DNA of 64,000 nucleotides from positions 558,001 to 622,000 of the forward strand of contig NZ_JYIJ01000019.1 in the NCBI RefSeq assembly GCF_001543895.1, in the 5' to 3' direction. Made by a program: the position numbers and the translations under genes. The notes under the pieces are model-generated. The model was not told where the DNA came from, ran no database searches, and saw nothing but the letters and a program-made list of their open reading frames with translations. Each line of letters opens with the position of its first letter. The stretch's first letter is position 1. This DNA comes from Carbonactinospora thermoautotrophica (GTDB lineage: Bacteria > Actinomycetota > Actinomycetes > Streptomycetales > Carbonactinosporaceae). Positions 17,599-25,977 of this stretch are shown in pieces.

Positions 17599-18456
17599 TT
17601 GACGATCAAGATCAGTCTCCGTGGGGTCACGAAGACCTACCGGGTACGGGAAGCCGGGAGGAAGCGGCTCTTCTCGACCTTCACCGCTCTGCAGGACGTC
17701 ACCCTCGACGTGCGGGACGGGGAGTTCCTCACCCTCGTCGGCCCCAGCGGGTGCGGCAAGTCGACGCTGCTGGACCTGGTGGGTGGCCTCACCCGGCCCA
17801 CGTCGGGTGAGGTCCTGGTGGACGGCGTTCCGGTCACCGGTCCCGGGCTCGACCGGGGCATCGTCTTCCAGCAGTACGCACTGTTCCCGTGGCGCACCGC
17901 CCAGGCGAACGTCGAGTTCGGCCTGGCGGCGAAGGGCGTGCCGAAGGCCGAACGCGCCGCCGCGGCCCGGCACTACCTCGAGCTGGTCGGTCTCTCGGGT
18001 TTCGAGCGACGTTACCCGCACGAGCTCTCCGGGGGGATGAGGCAGCGGGTCGCGATCGCCCGCAGCCTCGCGTTCGACCCGGACATCCTGCTCATGGACG
18101 AGCCGTTCGCCGCGCTCGACGCGCAGACCCGCGAGTCCCTCCAAGACGAGTTGTTGCGGATCTGGGAGCAGACACGCAAGACGATCGTCTTCATCACCCA
18201 CGGCATCGACGAAGCGGTGTACCTCGGGCAGCGGGTCGCGGTCATGACCTCTCGCCCCGGGCGGATCAAGCAGGTGATTGACGTGCCGATCAGCTCGCGG
18301 AGCAGCGAGAAGGACCTGCGGTCGACGCCGGAGTTCGTCCGCTGCCGGCAAGAGGTCTGGACGCTGCTGCACGACGAGGTCCGCAAAGCCCAGGCCCAGG
18401 AGCGCGGCGCGGCACTGCCCCCCTCGCGCGCGAAGGAGGTGATCGGCGTTGGCTAG
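17599..18456 (+). CDS. ABC transporter ATP-binding protein (SsuB/TauB-like)
   Basis: The protein has 285 residues from a TTG start preceded by GGGGAGGGGGC. Walker A is [16 protein letters not shown], the Q-loop region FQQYALFPWRTAQANVEFGL, the signature LSGGMRQRVAIARSL, Walker B ILLMDEPFAALDAQTRE and the switch histidine in VFITHGIDEAVYL. These are the hallmarks of the nitrate/sulfonate/taurine importer ATPases. It lies 18 bp after the binding-protein gene and overlaps the permease start by 8 bp, forming a three-gene importer. Confidence 0.93.
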   Translation: MTIKISLRGVTKTYRVREAGRKRLFSTFTALQDVTLDVRDGEFLTLVGPSGCGKSTLLDLVGGLTRPTSGEVLVDGVPVTGPGLDRGIVFQQYALFPWRTAQANVEFGLAAKGVPKAERAAAARHYLELVGLSGFERRYPHELSGGMRQRVAIARSLAFDPDILLMDEPFAALDAQTRESLQDELLRIWEQTRKTIVFITHGIDEAVYLGQRVAVMTSRPGRIKQVIDVPISSRSSEKDLRSTPEFVRCRQEVWTLLHDEVRKAQAQERGAALPPSRAKEVIGVG

Positions 18457-19339
18457 CCTGCTGCGCCCGACCGGCACGGAAGACCAGGCCAGGTCGCTCG
18501 GCGCCGGACCGGAGCAGGTCCGCGCGGCGCATCCGGCGAACCTGCGCGGCGACTCGCGGGGCCGCCTGCTGGCCGTCGTGCTGTTCACCGCAGCCGTCAA
18601 GCGGACCGCCGCAGTGGCCGCCCTGCTCACCCTGTGGGAGATGCTGCCTCGTGCCGGCGTCGTGGAACGGACCTTCCTCCCGCCGTTCTCAGACGTCGCC
18701 CGCGCGTGGTGGACGCTGGTGAACAGCGGGCAGTTGATATCCGACGCCACGGTCAGCCTCAGCCGCTCGCTCGCCGGCTTCGGCCTGGCGATCCTTCTCG
18801 CCATCCCGCTCGGACTGCTCATCGCCTGGTACAAGCCGGTCGCGCAGATCCTGAGCCCGCTGCTGGAGGTCTTCCGGAACACGGCCGCGCTGGCGCTGCT
18901 GCCGGTCTTCACACTCATCCTCGGCATCGGCGAAACGTCGAAGATCGCGCTGGTCGTGTACTCGTGCTCCTGGCCGATCCTGCTCAACACGATCAGCGGG
19001 GTGAAGGAGGTCGACCCGCTACTGGTCAAGTCCGCGAAGTCGATGGGGCTGGGGTCGGTGCGCCTGTTCCAGAAGGTGATCCTGCCCGGGGCCGTGCCCA
19101 CCATCTTCACCGGAATCCGCCTGGCCGACGCCTACTCGATCCTCATCCTGGTGGCCGCCGAGATGGTCGGCGCCAAAGCCGGGCTCGGCTACCTCATCAA
19201 CTACGCACAGTTCAACTTCCAAATCCCGCAGATGTACGCCGGCATCATCACGATCTCGGCGATCGGCGTGGTGTTCAACCAGGGCCTGCTCGCTGTGGAG
19301 CGCCGGTTCTCAACCTGGCGCAACACGGCGACCGGCTGA
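18449..19339 (+). CDS. ABC transporter permease (SsuC/TauC-like)
   Basis: The protein has 296 residues from a TTG at 18449 within the end of the ATPase gene. About 60 charged N-terminal residues precede six predicted membrane helices. The cytoplasmic EAA loop, contact site for the ATPase, is VDPLLVKSAKSMGLGSVRLF followed by QKVILPGAVPTIFTGIR. It is a typical BPD-type permease for sulfonates, nitrate or taurine. The start is uncertain, and an internal start nearer the first helix is possible. No partner gene follows; a broken IS3 fragment lies about 150 bp downstream. Confidence 0.9.
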   Translation: MASLLRPTGTEDQARSLGAGPEQVRAAHPANLRGDSRGRLLAVVLFTAAVKRTAAVAALLTLWEMLPRAGVVERTFLPPFSDVARAWWTLVNSGQLISDATVSLSRSLAGFGLAILLAIPLGLLIAWYKPVAQILSPLLEVFRNTAALALLPVFTLILGIGETSKIALVVYSCSWPILLNTISGVKEVDPLLVKSAKSMGLGSVRLFQKVILPGAVPTIFTGIRLADAYSILILVAAEMVGAKAGLGYLINYAQFNFQIPQMYAGIITISAIGVVFNQGLLAVERRFSTWRNTATG

Positions 19340-19489
19340 CCGGCGGGGACGGGTGGGCCACGGTCGGCTTTGGGAGGGACGGAGAGCATGGCCACAGGGC
19401 GACGGCCAATACGGCCAGCCCGCACCAGCCGGGAGCCGTTCGTCAAGTGCCGAGCAGGGCGGCCACCGCCGGCTCGGCCAGGCCAGACC

Positions 19490-19617
19490 TACGGTTCCCC
19501 GCGCATGACCGCTGAGCCGCGCCGCCGCAGGTGGCGGTGAGCCACAAGCGCGTGGAACGGCTCATGCACGAGAACGACATCGCCGGGGATCCGCCGAAGC
19601 GGCGACGCCGGTCGTCA
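19490..19617 (+). pseudogene. IS3-family transposase (OrfB) fragment
   Basis: TYGSPRMTAEPRRR in one frame and VSHKRVERLMHENDIAG with KRRRRSS in the next are a short piece of an IS3 OrfB protein between the N-terminal domain and the DDE core. No start, no catalytic triad and no terminal repeats remain. It abuts the stop of the convergent ArsR gene. Confidence 0.7.
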
Positions 19618-19956
19618 GGGGAGGAGTCGGCGCAGGGTGTCGTGGTGCTCGGGTGTGATCGAGTACCAGGACCAGATGGCGCGCTTTTCGCGGCGGAGCA
19701 GGCCAGCGTCGATGAGGATCTTCAGGTGGTGGCTGATCGTCGGTTGGGTCAGGCCGAAGGGTTCGGTGAGGTCGCAGACGCAGGCTTCGCCGGTGGGGCT
19801 GCCTTGGATCATGCTGAGCAGTTGCAGGCGGGTGGGGTCCGCTACGGCCTTGAACAGGCGGGCGAGCCGTTCCGCTTCCTGGCGCGGCATCGGCTCGGGT
19901 AGCCCTGTGCTGGCGCAGGTCTCCTGGGTGGCCGGTCGCTCAACAATCTCCGTCAC
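19615..19956 (-). CDS. ArsR-family regulator with CxC metal-binding motif
   Basis: The protein has 113 residues from a GTG at 19956. The winged helix is complete: LFKAVADPTRLQLLSMI, then EACVCDLTEPFGLTQPTISH and HLKILIDAGLLRREK. The CVC pair in helix alpha-3 is the As(III)/Sb(III)-type site of classical ArsR. It stands between an IS3 fragment and the phosphate-transport genes, oriented like the latter. Arsenate enters cells through phosphate transporters, so control of pst or nearby genes is conceivable but not shown. A second, distinct ArsR is at 27098. Confidence 0.85.
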   Translation of the reverse strand: MTEIVERPATQETCASTGLPEPMPRQEAERLARLFKAVADPTRLQLLSMIQGSPTGEACVCDLTEPFGLTQPTISHHLKILIDAGLLRREKRAIWSWYSITPEHHDTLRRLLP

Positions 19957-19998
19957 TCGATCACGTTCCCCTACGTCGGCGCATGCATGATGAACGGG

Positions 19999-20724
19999 TT
20001 ATGACTGTGGGGCGAACTGGCCTGGGCCGTTGTCGGGGACGACGAGACGGTAGCCGAGCCCGCGGACGGTCTGGATCAGGCGGGGGCGGTCCTGGTCGTC
20101 GCCGAGGCGGGTGCGCAGGCGGCGGATGTGCACGGTGAGGGTGTTGGTTTCGCCCCGGTAGTTCGGGCCCCATACCGCGTCGCGGATCTGCTGGCGGGTG
20201 ACGACCTTGTCGGCGTTGAGCATGAGGAAGCGCAGCAGCTTGAACTCCTGCAGCGGCATGGGGATGCGCCGGCCCTGGTAGCGGACCTCGAGGTTGGCGG
20301 TGTTGAGCTGGATGCCGGCGGCTTCGAGGATCGGGTCCCCCAGGTCGGGGGGTACGGCGGCGCCGCTGCGGATGACCTGCAGGATCAGCAGGAGCTGGTG
20401 GAGTTGGTAGGGGTGGGCAACGCACGCGGTGGCGCCGGCCGCGAGGGCCTTGGTCACCTCCGCGGTCTCGTCGCCGACCCCGAGCCCGATGATGATCGGA
20501 AGGTCGCGGTGGCGGCGCAGGACATGGACGAGGGTGGCGCCGCCGATGAGGGGCAGGTGGGCGCGCATGAGCAGCACGTCGGGCTGGAGCGTGCCCACCT
20601 GTAGCAGGGCCTCGGCGCCGTCGGTGCAGACCTCGGCGTGGATGTGGTGCTCGCGCAGCTTGGCGGCGAGCCGGCAGGCTTGCTCGTCGTCGGTGTCGGC
20701 GATGAGCAGGGTCAGCGGCGCCAC
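19999..20724 (-). CDS. OmpR/PhoB-family response regulator with a degenerate receiver domain
   Basis: The protein has 241 residues from a GTG start. Residues 1-120 are a receiver fold with the acidic pocket DTDDE at 10-14, but the phospho-acceptor aspartate (expected in PDLVLLDLMLP) is R54 in PDVLLMRAHLP, and the conserved lysine of KPF is replaced (AHPYQL). Residues 140-235 form an intact winged helix: LQEFKLLRFLMLNADKVVTR, then NTLTVHIRRLRTRL and RLIQTVRGLGYRLV. It probably binds DNA without phosphorylation. No histidine kinase is nearby. It lies 85 bp downstream of pstB in the same direction, so phosphate control is likely. Confidence 0.87.
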   Translation of the reverse strand: MAPLTLLIADTDDEQACRLAAKLREHHIHAEVCTDGAEALLQVGTLQPDVLLMRAHLPLIGGATLVHVLRRHRDLPIIIGLGVGDETAEVTKALAAGATACVAHPYQLHQLLLILQVIRSGAAVPPDLGDPILEAAGIQLNTANLEVRYQGRRIPMPLQEFKLLRFLMLNADKVVTRQQIRDAVWGPNYRGETNTLTVHIRRLRTRLGDDQDRPRLIQTVRGLGYRLVVPDNGPGQFAPQS

Positions 20725-20809
20725 CGGTCGGTGTATTGGCCCGCGCCGCGGTCACCGGTGGTGGGATGTCCGGCGTGGGTGGGCATCCTGCGGGTCCTCG
20801 TGGTGGTCA

Positions 20810-21715
20810 TCATCCGAAACGGCCGGAGATGTAGTCCTCGGTGCGCTTGTCCGCGGGGGTGGAGAAGATACGGGAGGTGTTGTCGTACTCCACCAGCCGC
20901 CCGTGCCGCACACCCTGCTCGTCGACCTCGGCGGTGAAGAACGCGGTGCGGTCGGATACCCGAGCGGCCTGCTGCATGTTGTGGGTGACGATGATGATGG
21001 TGTACTCGCCGGCGAGCGTCTGCATCAGGTCCTCGATCTTGGAGGTGGCGAGCGGGTCGAGCGCGGAGCAGGGCTCGTCCATGAGGATCACCTCGGGCTT
21101 GACCGCGATCGCGCGGGCGATGCACAGCCGCTGCTGCTGACCGCCGGACAGGGCGAGGGCGTTGTGCTTGAGCTTGTCCTTGACCTCGTCCCACAAGGCC
21201 GCGCCGGTGAGCGCCTTCTCGACGATGTCGTCGAGGTTGCCCTTCATGCCGTTCACGCGCGGGCCGTAGGCGACGTTGTCGTAGATGGACTTGGGGAACG
21301 GGTTGGGCTTTTGGAAGACCATGCCGATGCGGCGGCGCACCTCGATGGGATCGACGTAGTCGGCGTAGAGGTCTTCCCCGTCGAAGAGGATCTTGCCGTC
21401 CACGCGGGCGCCGGGGATGAGGTCGTTCATCCGGTTGAAGCAGCGCAGCACGGTGCTCTTGCCGCAGCCGGACGGGCCGATGAGAGCGGTGATCTGGCAC
21501 CGGCCGATCTGCAGGGTCACGTCGCGCACGGCCTGGTAGTCCCCGTACCAGACGGACAGGTCGGAGATCTCGAAGATCGGGTCGAGCACCGGGCTGACGT
21601 TGCGGGGGTGGGTCGCGGCACGCGGAGCGGGGGCGTGGGTGTCGCGAGTGGGCATGTTTCCTGCCTGGCTGGGATGCGGGCGGGTGGTCGAGGTGCGGGT
21701 GCGGGGTTCGGTCAT
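20810..21715 (-). CDS. pstB: Phosphate ABC transporter ATP-binding protein PstB
   Basis: The protein has 301 residues from the ATG at 21715, two bases after the pstA stop. A second ATG at 21655 would give 281 residues and is also possible, since the first 45 residues look unstructured. Walker A is [20 protein letters not shown], the signature [20 protein letters not shown], Walker [14 protein letters not shown], and the PstB-specific end is [10 protein letters not shown]. It powers high-affinity phosphate uptake at the membrane. Confidence 0.96.
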   Translation of the reverse strand: MTEPRTRTSTTRPHPSQAGNMPTRDTHAPAPRAATHPRNVSPVLDPIFEISDLSVWYGDYQAVRDVTLQIGRCQITALIGPSGCGKSTVLRCFNRMNDLIPGARVDGKILFDGEDLYADYVDPIEVRRRIGMVFQKPNPFPKSIYDNVAYGPRVNGMKGNLDDIVEKALTGAALWDEVKDKLKHNALALSGGQQQRLCIARAIAVKPEVILMDEPCSALDPLATSKIEDLMQTLAGEYTIIIVTHNMQQAARVSDRTAFFTAEVDEQGVRHGRLVEYDNTSRIFSTPADKRTEDYISGRFG

Positions 21716-21717
21716 GC

Positions 21718-22620
21718 TCACCACCGCTTCTGGAAGCGGTTGCGCAGCAGGATCGCGACGGAGTTCATGGCGAGCAGGATCACCAGCAGCACGACGATCG
21801 CGGCGGAGGCGAGGGTGGTGAACTCCGCGCGGGACTGGCTGATCCAGTTGTAGATCTGGATCGGCAGCACGGTGTAGGCGCTGGCCAGGCCCTCGGGGTT
21901 GAACGCCACGTAGGTGGCGGCGCCGAGCAGCAGCAGCGGAGCGGCCTCCCCGATCGCGCGGGACAGGGCGAGGATCGAGCCGGTGGCGATGCCGGGGATG
22001 GCGGCGGGCAGCACCTGGCGGCTGATGGTCTGCCAGTGGGTGGCGCCGAGGGCGAGGGAACCGAGCCGCACGGAGTTGGGGACAGCGCGGATCGCCTCCC
22101 GCGCGGAGATGATCACGACCGGCAGCACCAGCAGCGACAGCGTCAGCGCCGCGGTGATCACCGTCGGGCCGAAGCCCAGGCCGCGGGCGATGACACCCAG
22201 CCCCAGGATTCCGTAGACGATCGACGGCACCGCGGCGAGGTTCTGGATGTTGATCTCGATCAGGCGGTTGTACCACCGCTTGGGGTCGGCGTACTCCTCC
22301 AGGTAGATCGCTGCCGCGACCCCGACCGGCAGGCAGAACAGCGCGGTCAGCGAGATCACCCACAGGGTGCCGAAGATCGCCGACTGGGCACCGGCCCGCT
22401 CCGGGCGGCGGATGGAGGGGAAGTCGGTCCACAGGCGCGCGTCCAGGCGCGGCCACCCCTGGTAGACGACGTAGACCAGGAGGGTGGCGAGGAAGAGCAC
22501 GGCGATCGCCAGGCTGGCCAGCAGCAGGACGTGGAAGGCCTGCTCGCCGAGGCGCAGGCGGGGGCCGCGGAGCCGGCTCATGGCGCGTTCCCGGGTGGTG
22601 GCGGGTGCCGGCGCGGTCAC
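21718..22620 (-). CDS. pstA: Phosphate ABC transporter permease PstA
   Basis: The protein has 300 residues from a GTG at 22620 that overlaps the pstC stop (GTGA). It has six membrane helices; [20 protein letters not shown] and [20 protein letters not shown] are PstA signatures, and the EAA loop is [20 protein letters not shown] followed by LPAAIPGI. The open frame runs far upstream, but that part is the wrong frame of pstC. Confidence 0.95.
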   Translation of the reverse strand: MTAPAPATTRERAMSRLRGPRLRLGEQAFHVLLLASLAIAVLFLATLLVYVVYQGWPRLDARLWTDFPSIRRPERAGAQSAIFGTLWVISLTALFCLPVGVAAAIYLEEYADPKRWYNRLIEINIQNLAAVPSIVYGILGLGVIARGLGFGPTVITAALTLSLLVLPVVIISAREAIRAVPNSVRLGSLALGATHWQTISRQVLPAAIPGIATGSILALSRAIGEAAPLLLLGAATYVAFNPEGLASAYTVLPIQIYNWISQSRAEFTTLASAAIVVLLVILLAMNSVAILLRNRFQKRW

Positions 22621-23561
22621 TCGTACACCTCCCGGAACCTGCGGACCAGGCGGATGCTGAGGAAATTCATCGCGAACGTCATGACGAACAGCAGGGCGCC
22701 GACGGCGAAGATCGTCTTGTAGTGCAGGGACGCGGTCGGCAGGTCCCCGGAGCCGGCCGAGGCGATGAACCCGGTCATGGTCTGCATCGCCTGCAGCGGG
22801 TTGAAGGTGAGGTTCGGCTGGTTGCCGGCCGCGATGGCGACGATCATCGTCTCGCCGACGGCGCGGGACAGGCCGAGCACGATCGCCGCGACGATCCCGG
22901 ACAGGGCGGCCGGCACGACCACCCGCAGCGAGACCGTCCGCTTGGTGGACCCGAGCGCGTAGGCGCCGTGGCGCAGCGCCTGCGGGACGGCGGCCATGGC
23001 GTCCTCCGACAGGGACGCGACCGTGGGGATGATCATGATGCCCATGACGATGCCGGCCGCGAGCGCGTTGAACACGTCCACGTTCACGGGGAGCAGGTGC
23101 TGAAGCTGCGGGGTGACGAACTTCAGGGCGAAGAACCCGTACACCACCGTGGGGATGCCGGCCAGGATCTCCAGGATCGGCTTGAACGTCGTGCGGGTGC
23201 GCGGGGTGGCGTACTCGCTGAGGTAGATCGCCGACGCGAGCCCCAGCGGCACCGCCACCAGGATGGCGATCCCGGTGATCAGCAGGGTCGCGGTGACCAG
23301 CGGCCACACCCCGTAGCCGGGCGGGTTGAACAGCGGCGCCCAGTCGGTGCCGCCGAAGAACTCCCGCCAACTCACCTGGCTGAAGAACTCCACCGTGGGC
23401 GGGACCAGCGACACCACGATGCCGACGGTCGTGGCGACCGACACCAGCGCGGCGGCGAGCAGCACCACCTGGATGACGCGCTCACCGTAGCGGGGGCGGG
23501 TCCGCCCCAGGGACCGGCGCACGGTCCCCGGGGCAGTGTTCGACACGGAGTTCGTGGTCAC
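22617..23561 (-). CDS. pstC: Phosphate ABC transporter permease PstC
   Basis: The protein has 314 residues from a GTG overlapping the pstS stop. [20 protein letters not shown] with [20 protein letters not shown], and [20 protein letters not shown] as EAA loop, identify PstC. It pairs with PstA to form the phosphate channel. Confidence 0.95.
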   Translation of the reverse strand: MTTNSVSNTAPGTVRRSLGRTRPRYGERVIQVVLLAAALVSVATTVGIVVSLVPPTVEFFSQVSWREFFGGTDWAPLFNPPGYGVWPLVTATLLITGIAILVAVPLGLASAIYLSEYATPRTRTTFKPILEILAGIPTVVYGFFALKFVTPQLQHLLPVNVDVFNALAAGIVMGIMIIPTVASLSEDAMAAVPQALRHGAYALGSTKRTVSLRVVVPAALSGIVAAIVLGLSRAVGETMIVAIAAGNQPNLTFNPLQAMQTMTGFIASAGSGDLPTASLHYKTIFAVGALLFVMTFAMNFLSIRLVRRFREVYE

Positions 23562-24532
23562 GAGCCCGCGTGTTCCTTGAGCTTCTCAAGGTCGGCGCGC
23601 AGCTCCTGCTCCTGGGCGGCGTTGAGCGGGATGAACCGCGCGTCCTGGGCGATCTCCTTGTGCCGGCTCACGTAGTACTCGACGAACGCGAGCGCCTCGG
23701 GCCGCTGCAGGGCCTTGGCGGAGGGGTAGATGAACAGCGGGCGGGACAACGGCTTGTAGGTGCCGTTCTGCGTCGTCTCCTTGCTGGGGGCGACACACCC
23801 GTTGCCGGTGTCGATCTTCACCGCCTTGAGCTTGTCGGCGTTCTCCTCGAAGTAGGAGAACCCGAAGTAGCCCAGACCCCCCGTGGAGCCGGCCACGCCC
23901 TGGACGGTGACGTTGTCGTCCTCGGTCGGGCTGTAGTCGGTGCGGCTCGCGCCCTGCTTACCGACGATGGCCTCGGTGAAGTAGTCGAAGGTGCCCGAGT
24001 CGGTGCCGGCGCCGAACAGCTTCAGCGGCTCGTCGGGGAACTCGGGGTCGGCCTGGTTCCAGTTGGTGATCTTCGAGCCGGGCTCCCAGATCTTCTTCAG
24101 CTGCTCGACCGTCAGACACTCGGCCCAGGTGTTGTTCTTGTTCACCACGACGGTGAGCGCGTCGTTGGCGACGGTGAACTCCTCGTACTTGACCCCGTTC
24201 TTCTCACACGCCGCCTTCTCCTCGTCCTTGATCGGGCGGGAGGCGTCGGAGATGTCGGTCTCCCCGCGGCAGAACTTCTCGAACCCGCCGCCGGTGCCGG
24301 ACGTGCCGATCGTCACCTGGACCTTGGGTTGCCCCTCGGCGAACAGTTCCGCGGCCGCGGTGCTCAGCGGCGCGACCGTGCTCGACCCGTCGACCTTGAC
24401 CGTTCCGGTGAGTTCCCGCCCCTCAGTCGAGGTGTCCGACCCGGTGTTCTGGCCGCCGCAGGCCGCCAGCAGCATCACCAAACCAGCGGCACCGACAAGG
24501 GAAGTCCGGCGTCCCCGCGCGGGCATGCTCAC
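23558..24532 (-). CDS. pstS: Phosphate-binding lipoprotein PstS
   Basis: The protein has 324 residues from a GTG at 24532 (alternative ATG at 24526). The signal peptide ends LVMLLAACGG, a lipobox, so the mature protein is anchored outside the membrane. Phosphate-binding segments include VDGSSTVAPLSTAAAELF, TSGTGGGFEKFCRGETDIS and FGAGTDSGTFDYFTEAIVG. The length is normal. It is the first gene of pstSCAB and has a PHO box about 100 bp upstream. Confidence 0.95.
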   Translation of the reverse strand: MSMPARGRRTSLVGAAGLVMLLAACGGQNTGSDTSTEGRELTGTVKVDGSSTVAPLSTAAAELFAEGQPKVQVTIGTSGTGGGFEKFCRGETDISDASRPIKDEEKAACEKNGVKYEEFTVANDALTVVVNKNNTWAECLTVEQLKKIWEPGSKITNWNQADPEFPDEPLKLFGAGTDSGTFDYFTEAIVGKQGASRTDYSPTEDDNVTVQGVAGSTGGLGYFGFSYFEENADKLKAVKIDTGNGCVAPSKETTQNGTYKPLSRPLFIYPSAKALQRPEALAFVEYYVSRHKEIAQDARFIPLNAAQEQELRADLEKLKEHAGS

Positions 24533-24630
24533 GATCTGTTGCCCCTGTCTTCGTTCAAGCCGACTGCGACACGGGGAACTTCAAGACTCCATCACATAGA
24601 TATTTGTCTATTAAGAGAACAGAGTGCCTG

Positions 24631-24648
24631 TGTGAACAGCAGGTAAAC
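24631..24648 (-). promoter_or_regulatory. PHO box upstream of pstS
   Basis: On the minus strand GTTTACC (24648-24642) and GTTCACA (24637-24631) form direct repeats with an 11-base period, the pattern bound by PhoP in streptomycetes and relatives. It lies about 100 bp before pstS in an AT-rich stretch, consistent with induction by phosphate starvation. The divergent pit remnant starts 115 bp on the other side. Confidence 0.65.
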
Positions 24649-24763
24649 GAACTTTGGCTATCGGCTTACCAGAGGTTGGCATTTGCATAACTTTCGCATT
24701 AGTCATTCCTTACGCCCGGGTTGAACAGGTTCTGCGAGCAGGCGGGTGGGGCTTGGAGCCGCG

Positions 24764-25115
24764 ATGGAACTCACCGCCCTAATCGCCATCGTCGCGATCG
24801 CGCTGATCTTCGACTTCACCAACGGCTTTCACGACGCGGCCAACGCGATCGCCACCTCGATCGGCACCCGTGCCCTGACCCCACGCATCGCGCTGGTACT
24901 GGCGGCGGTGATGAACCTGGTCGAGGCCATGCTCAGCACCGGGGTGGCGAAGACCGTCGGCAGCGGGATCATCGCCGGAGGGGATCCGGGGCTTGGTGCT
25001 GGTCTTCGCGGCTGTGGCCGGGGCGATCGCGTGGAACGTCTTCACCTGGTACTTCGGGCCGCCGACCTCCTCCTCCCACGCGCTGATCGGCGGCCTGGTC
25101 GGGGCCGAGGAATGA
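24764..25115 (+). pseudogene. Inorganic phosphate permease (PiT family) N-terminal remnant
   Basis: From ATG 24764 the first 70 residues are a clear PiT transporter (IFDFTNGFHDAANAIATSIG, then NLVEAMLSTGVAKTVGSG). Near 24985 the frame shifts; the correct continuation (IRGLVLVFAAVAGAIAWNVF, then TWYFGPPTSSSHALIGGLVG) stops at 25115. Only about 115 of more than 330 residues remain. It is dead both by frameshift and by truncation. Its place next to pst suggests a former low-affinity phosphate uptake gene. Confidence 0.85.
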
Positions 25116-25323
25116 TCTGCGGTCGAGCGACGCCGTTCGTCGCTTCCCATCGGACCAGAAATGCAGGTCCCACAGAGCAGGGGTCAGGACGATCCCGATC
25201 ACTCAATCCATGGATGTACGTCTATGAGCCGGTGGGTGGGCCGGCGGATGAACGATCGACCGTGTGTCGTAACGGAACCGCCCCGAGGGAGACCGCGCCC
25301 GGGCTCCTCGCGCATCCAGGGCT

Positions 25324-25357
25324 GTGTCCGGGCCGGCGCCGCGGCCGGCCCGGACAC
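25324..25357. terminator. Hairpin between the pit remnant and arsC
   Basis: GTGTCCGGGCCGG (25324-25336) and CCGGCCCGGACAC (25345-25357) form a perfect 13-bp stem with an 8-nt loop, 55 bp past the arsC stop. It probably ends the leftward ars operon and would block readthrough in both directions. Confidence 0.75.
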
Positions 25358-25411
25358 CTCAACGCGAGATCAGGACCCGGCGGGCCCCGATGACCACGTT
25401 GCGAACGTCGC

Positions 25412-25825
25412 TCACCGGGTCCCCTCCCCGAGCAGCTCGCTGATGAGCTTCTCCACGCGGGCGCGGATCTCGTCCCGGACGAGGCGGACCCGCTCCAGGG
25501 GCTGGCCGGCGGGGTCGTCGAGCTGCCAGTCCAGGTACCGCTTGCCGGGGAAGACCGGGCAGGCGTCGCCGCAGCCCATGGTGATCACCACGTCGGAGGC
25601 CTGGACCGCCTCGGGGGTGAGGATCTTGGGCTGGTTGGCGGAGATGTCGATGCCGACCTCGCGCATGGCCGCCACGGCGACGGGGTTGACCTGGTCGGCG
25701 GGGGCGGAGCCGGCGGAGCGGACCTCGATCCGGTCGCCGGCCAGGTGTGCGAGGAAGCCGGCGGCCATCTGGGAGCGGCCGGCGTTGTGCACGCAGACGA
25801 ACAGCACGCTGGGCTTGTCCGACAC
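25412..25825 (-). CDS. arsC: Arsenate reductase, low-molecular-weight phosphatase type
   Basis: The protein has 137 residues. The P-loop nucleophile motif is FVCVHNAGRSQM with C11 and R17 (CX5R), and the general acid/late motif region is MGCGDACPVFPGKRYLDWQL followed by DDP. In actinobacteria such enzymes reduce arsenate to arsenite using mycothiol/mycoredoxin or thioredoxin; which one applies here is not visible. It is the last gene of the leftward ars operon, about 150 bp after acr3. Confidence 0.93.
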   Translation of the reverse strand: MSDKPSVLFVCVHNAGRSQMAAGFLAHLAGDRIEVRSAGSAPADQVNPVAVAAMREVGIDISANQPKILTPEAVQASDVVITMGCGDACPVFPGKRYLDWQLDDPAGQPLERVRLVRDEIRARVEKLISELLGEGTR

Positions 25826-25977
25826 GGGACTGATCCTTTCCGGGGATGCGGGGTTCGTGTGGTGAGCAGGTCGGCGAGCAGGGCGCGCACCCGCTGGTCG
25901 AGGTCGTCGCGGATCGCGTGCAGTTCCTCGAAGTTGACGCTCGGCGTGTTGGTCGCCGCGCGGTCCAGGCAGTTCAC
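25826..25977 (-). other. Possible small coding region between acr3 and arsC
   Basis: A GTG at 25977 overlaps the acr3 stop (GTGA), and the frame reads as a plausible helical peptide, with FEELHAIRDDLDQRVRALLA, before becoming arginine-rich near arsC. That frame has no stop before it runs deep into arsC. It may be a small gene that has lost its stop through a base change, or a coincidence. There is no family match that I recognise. Confidence 0.35.
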
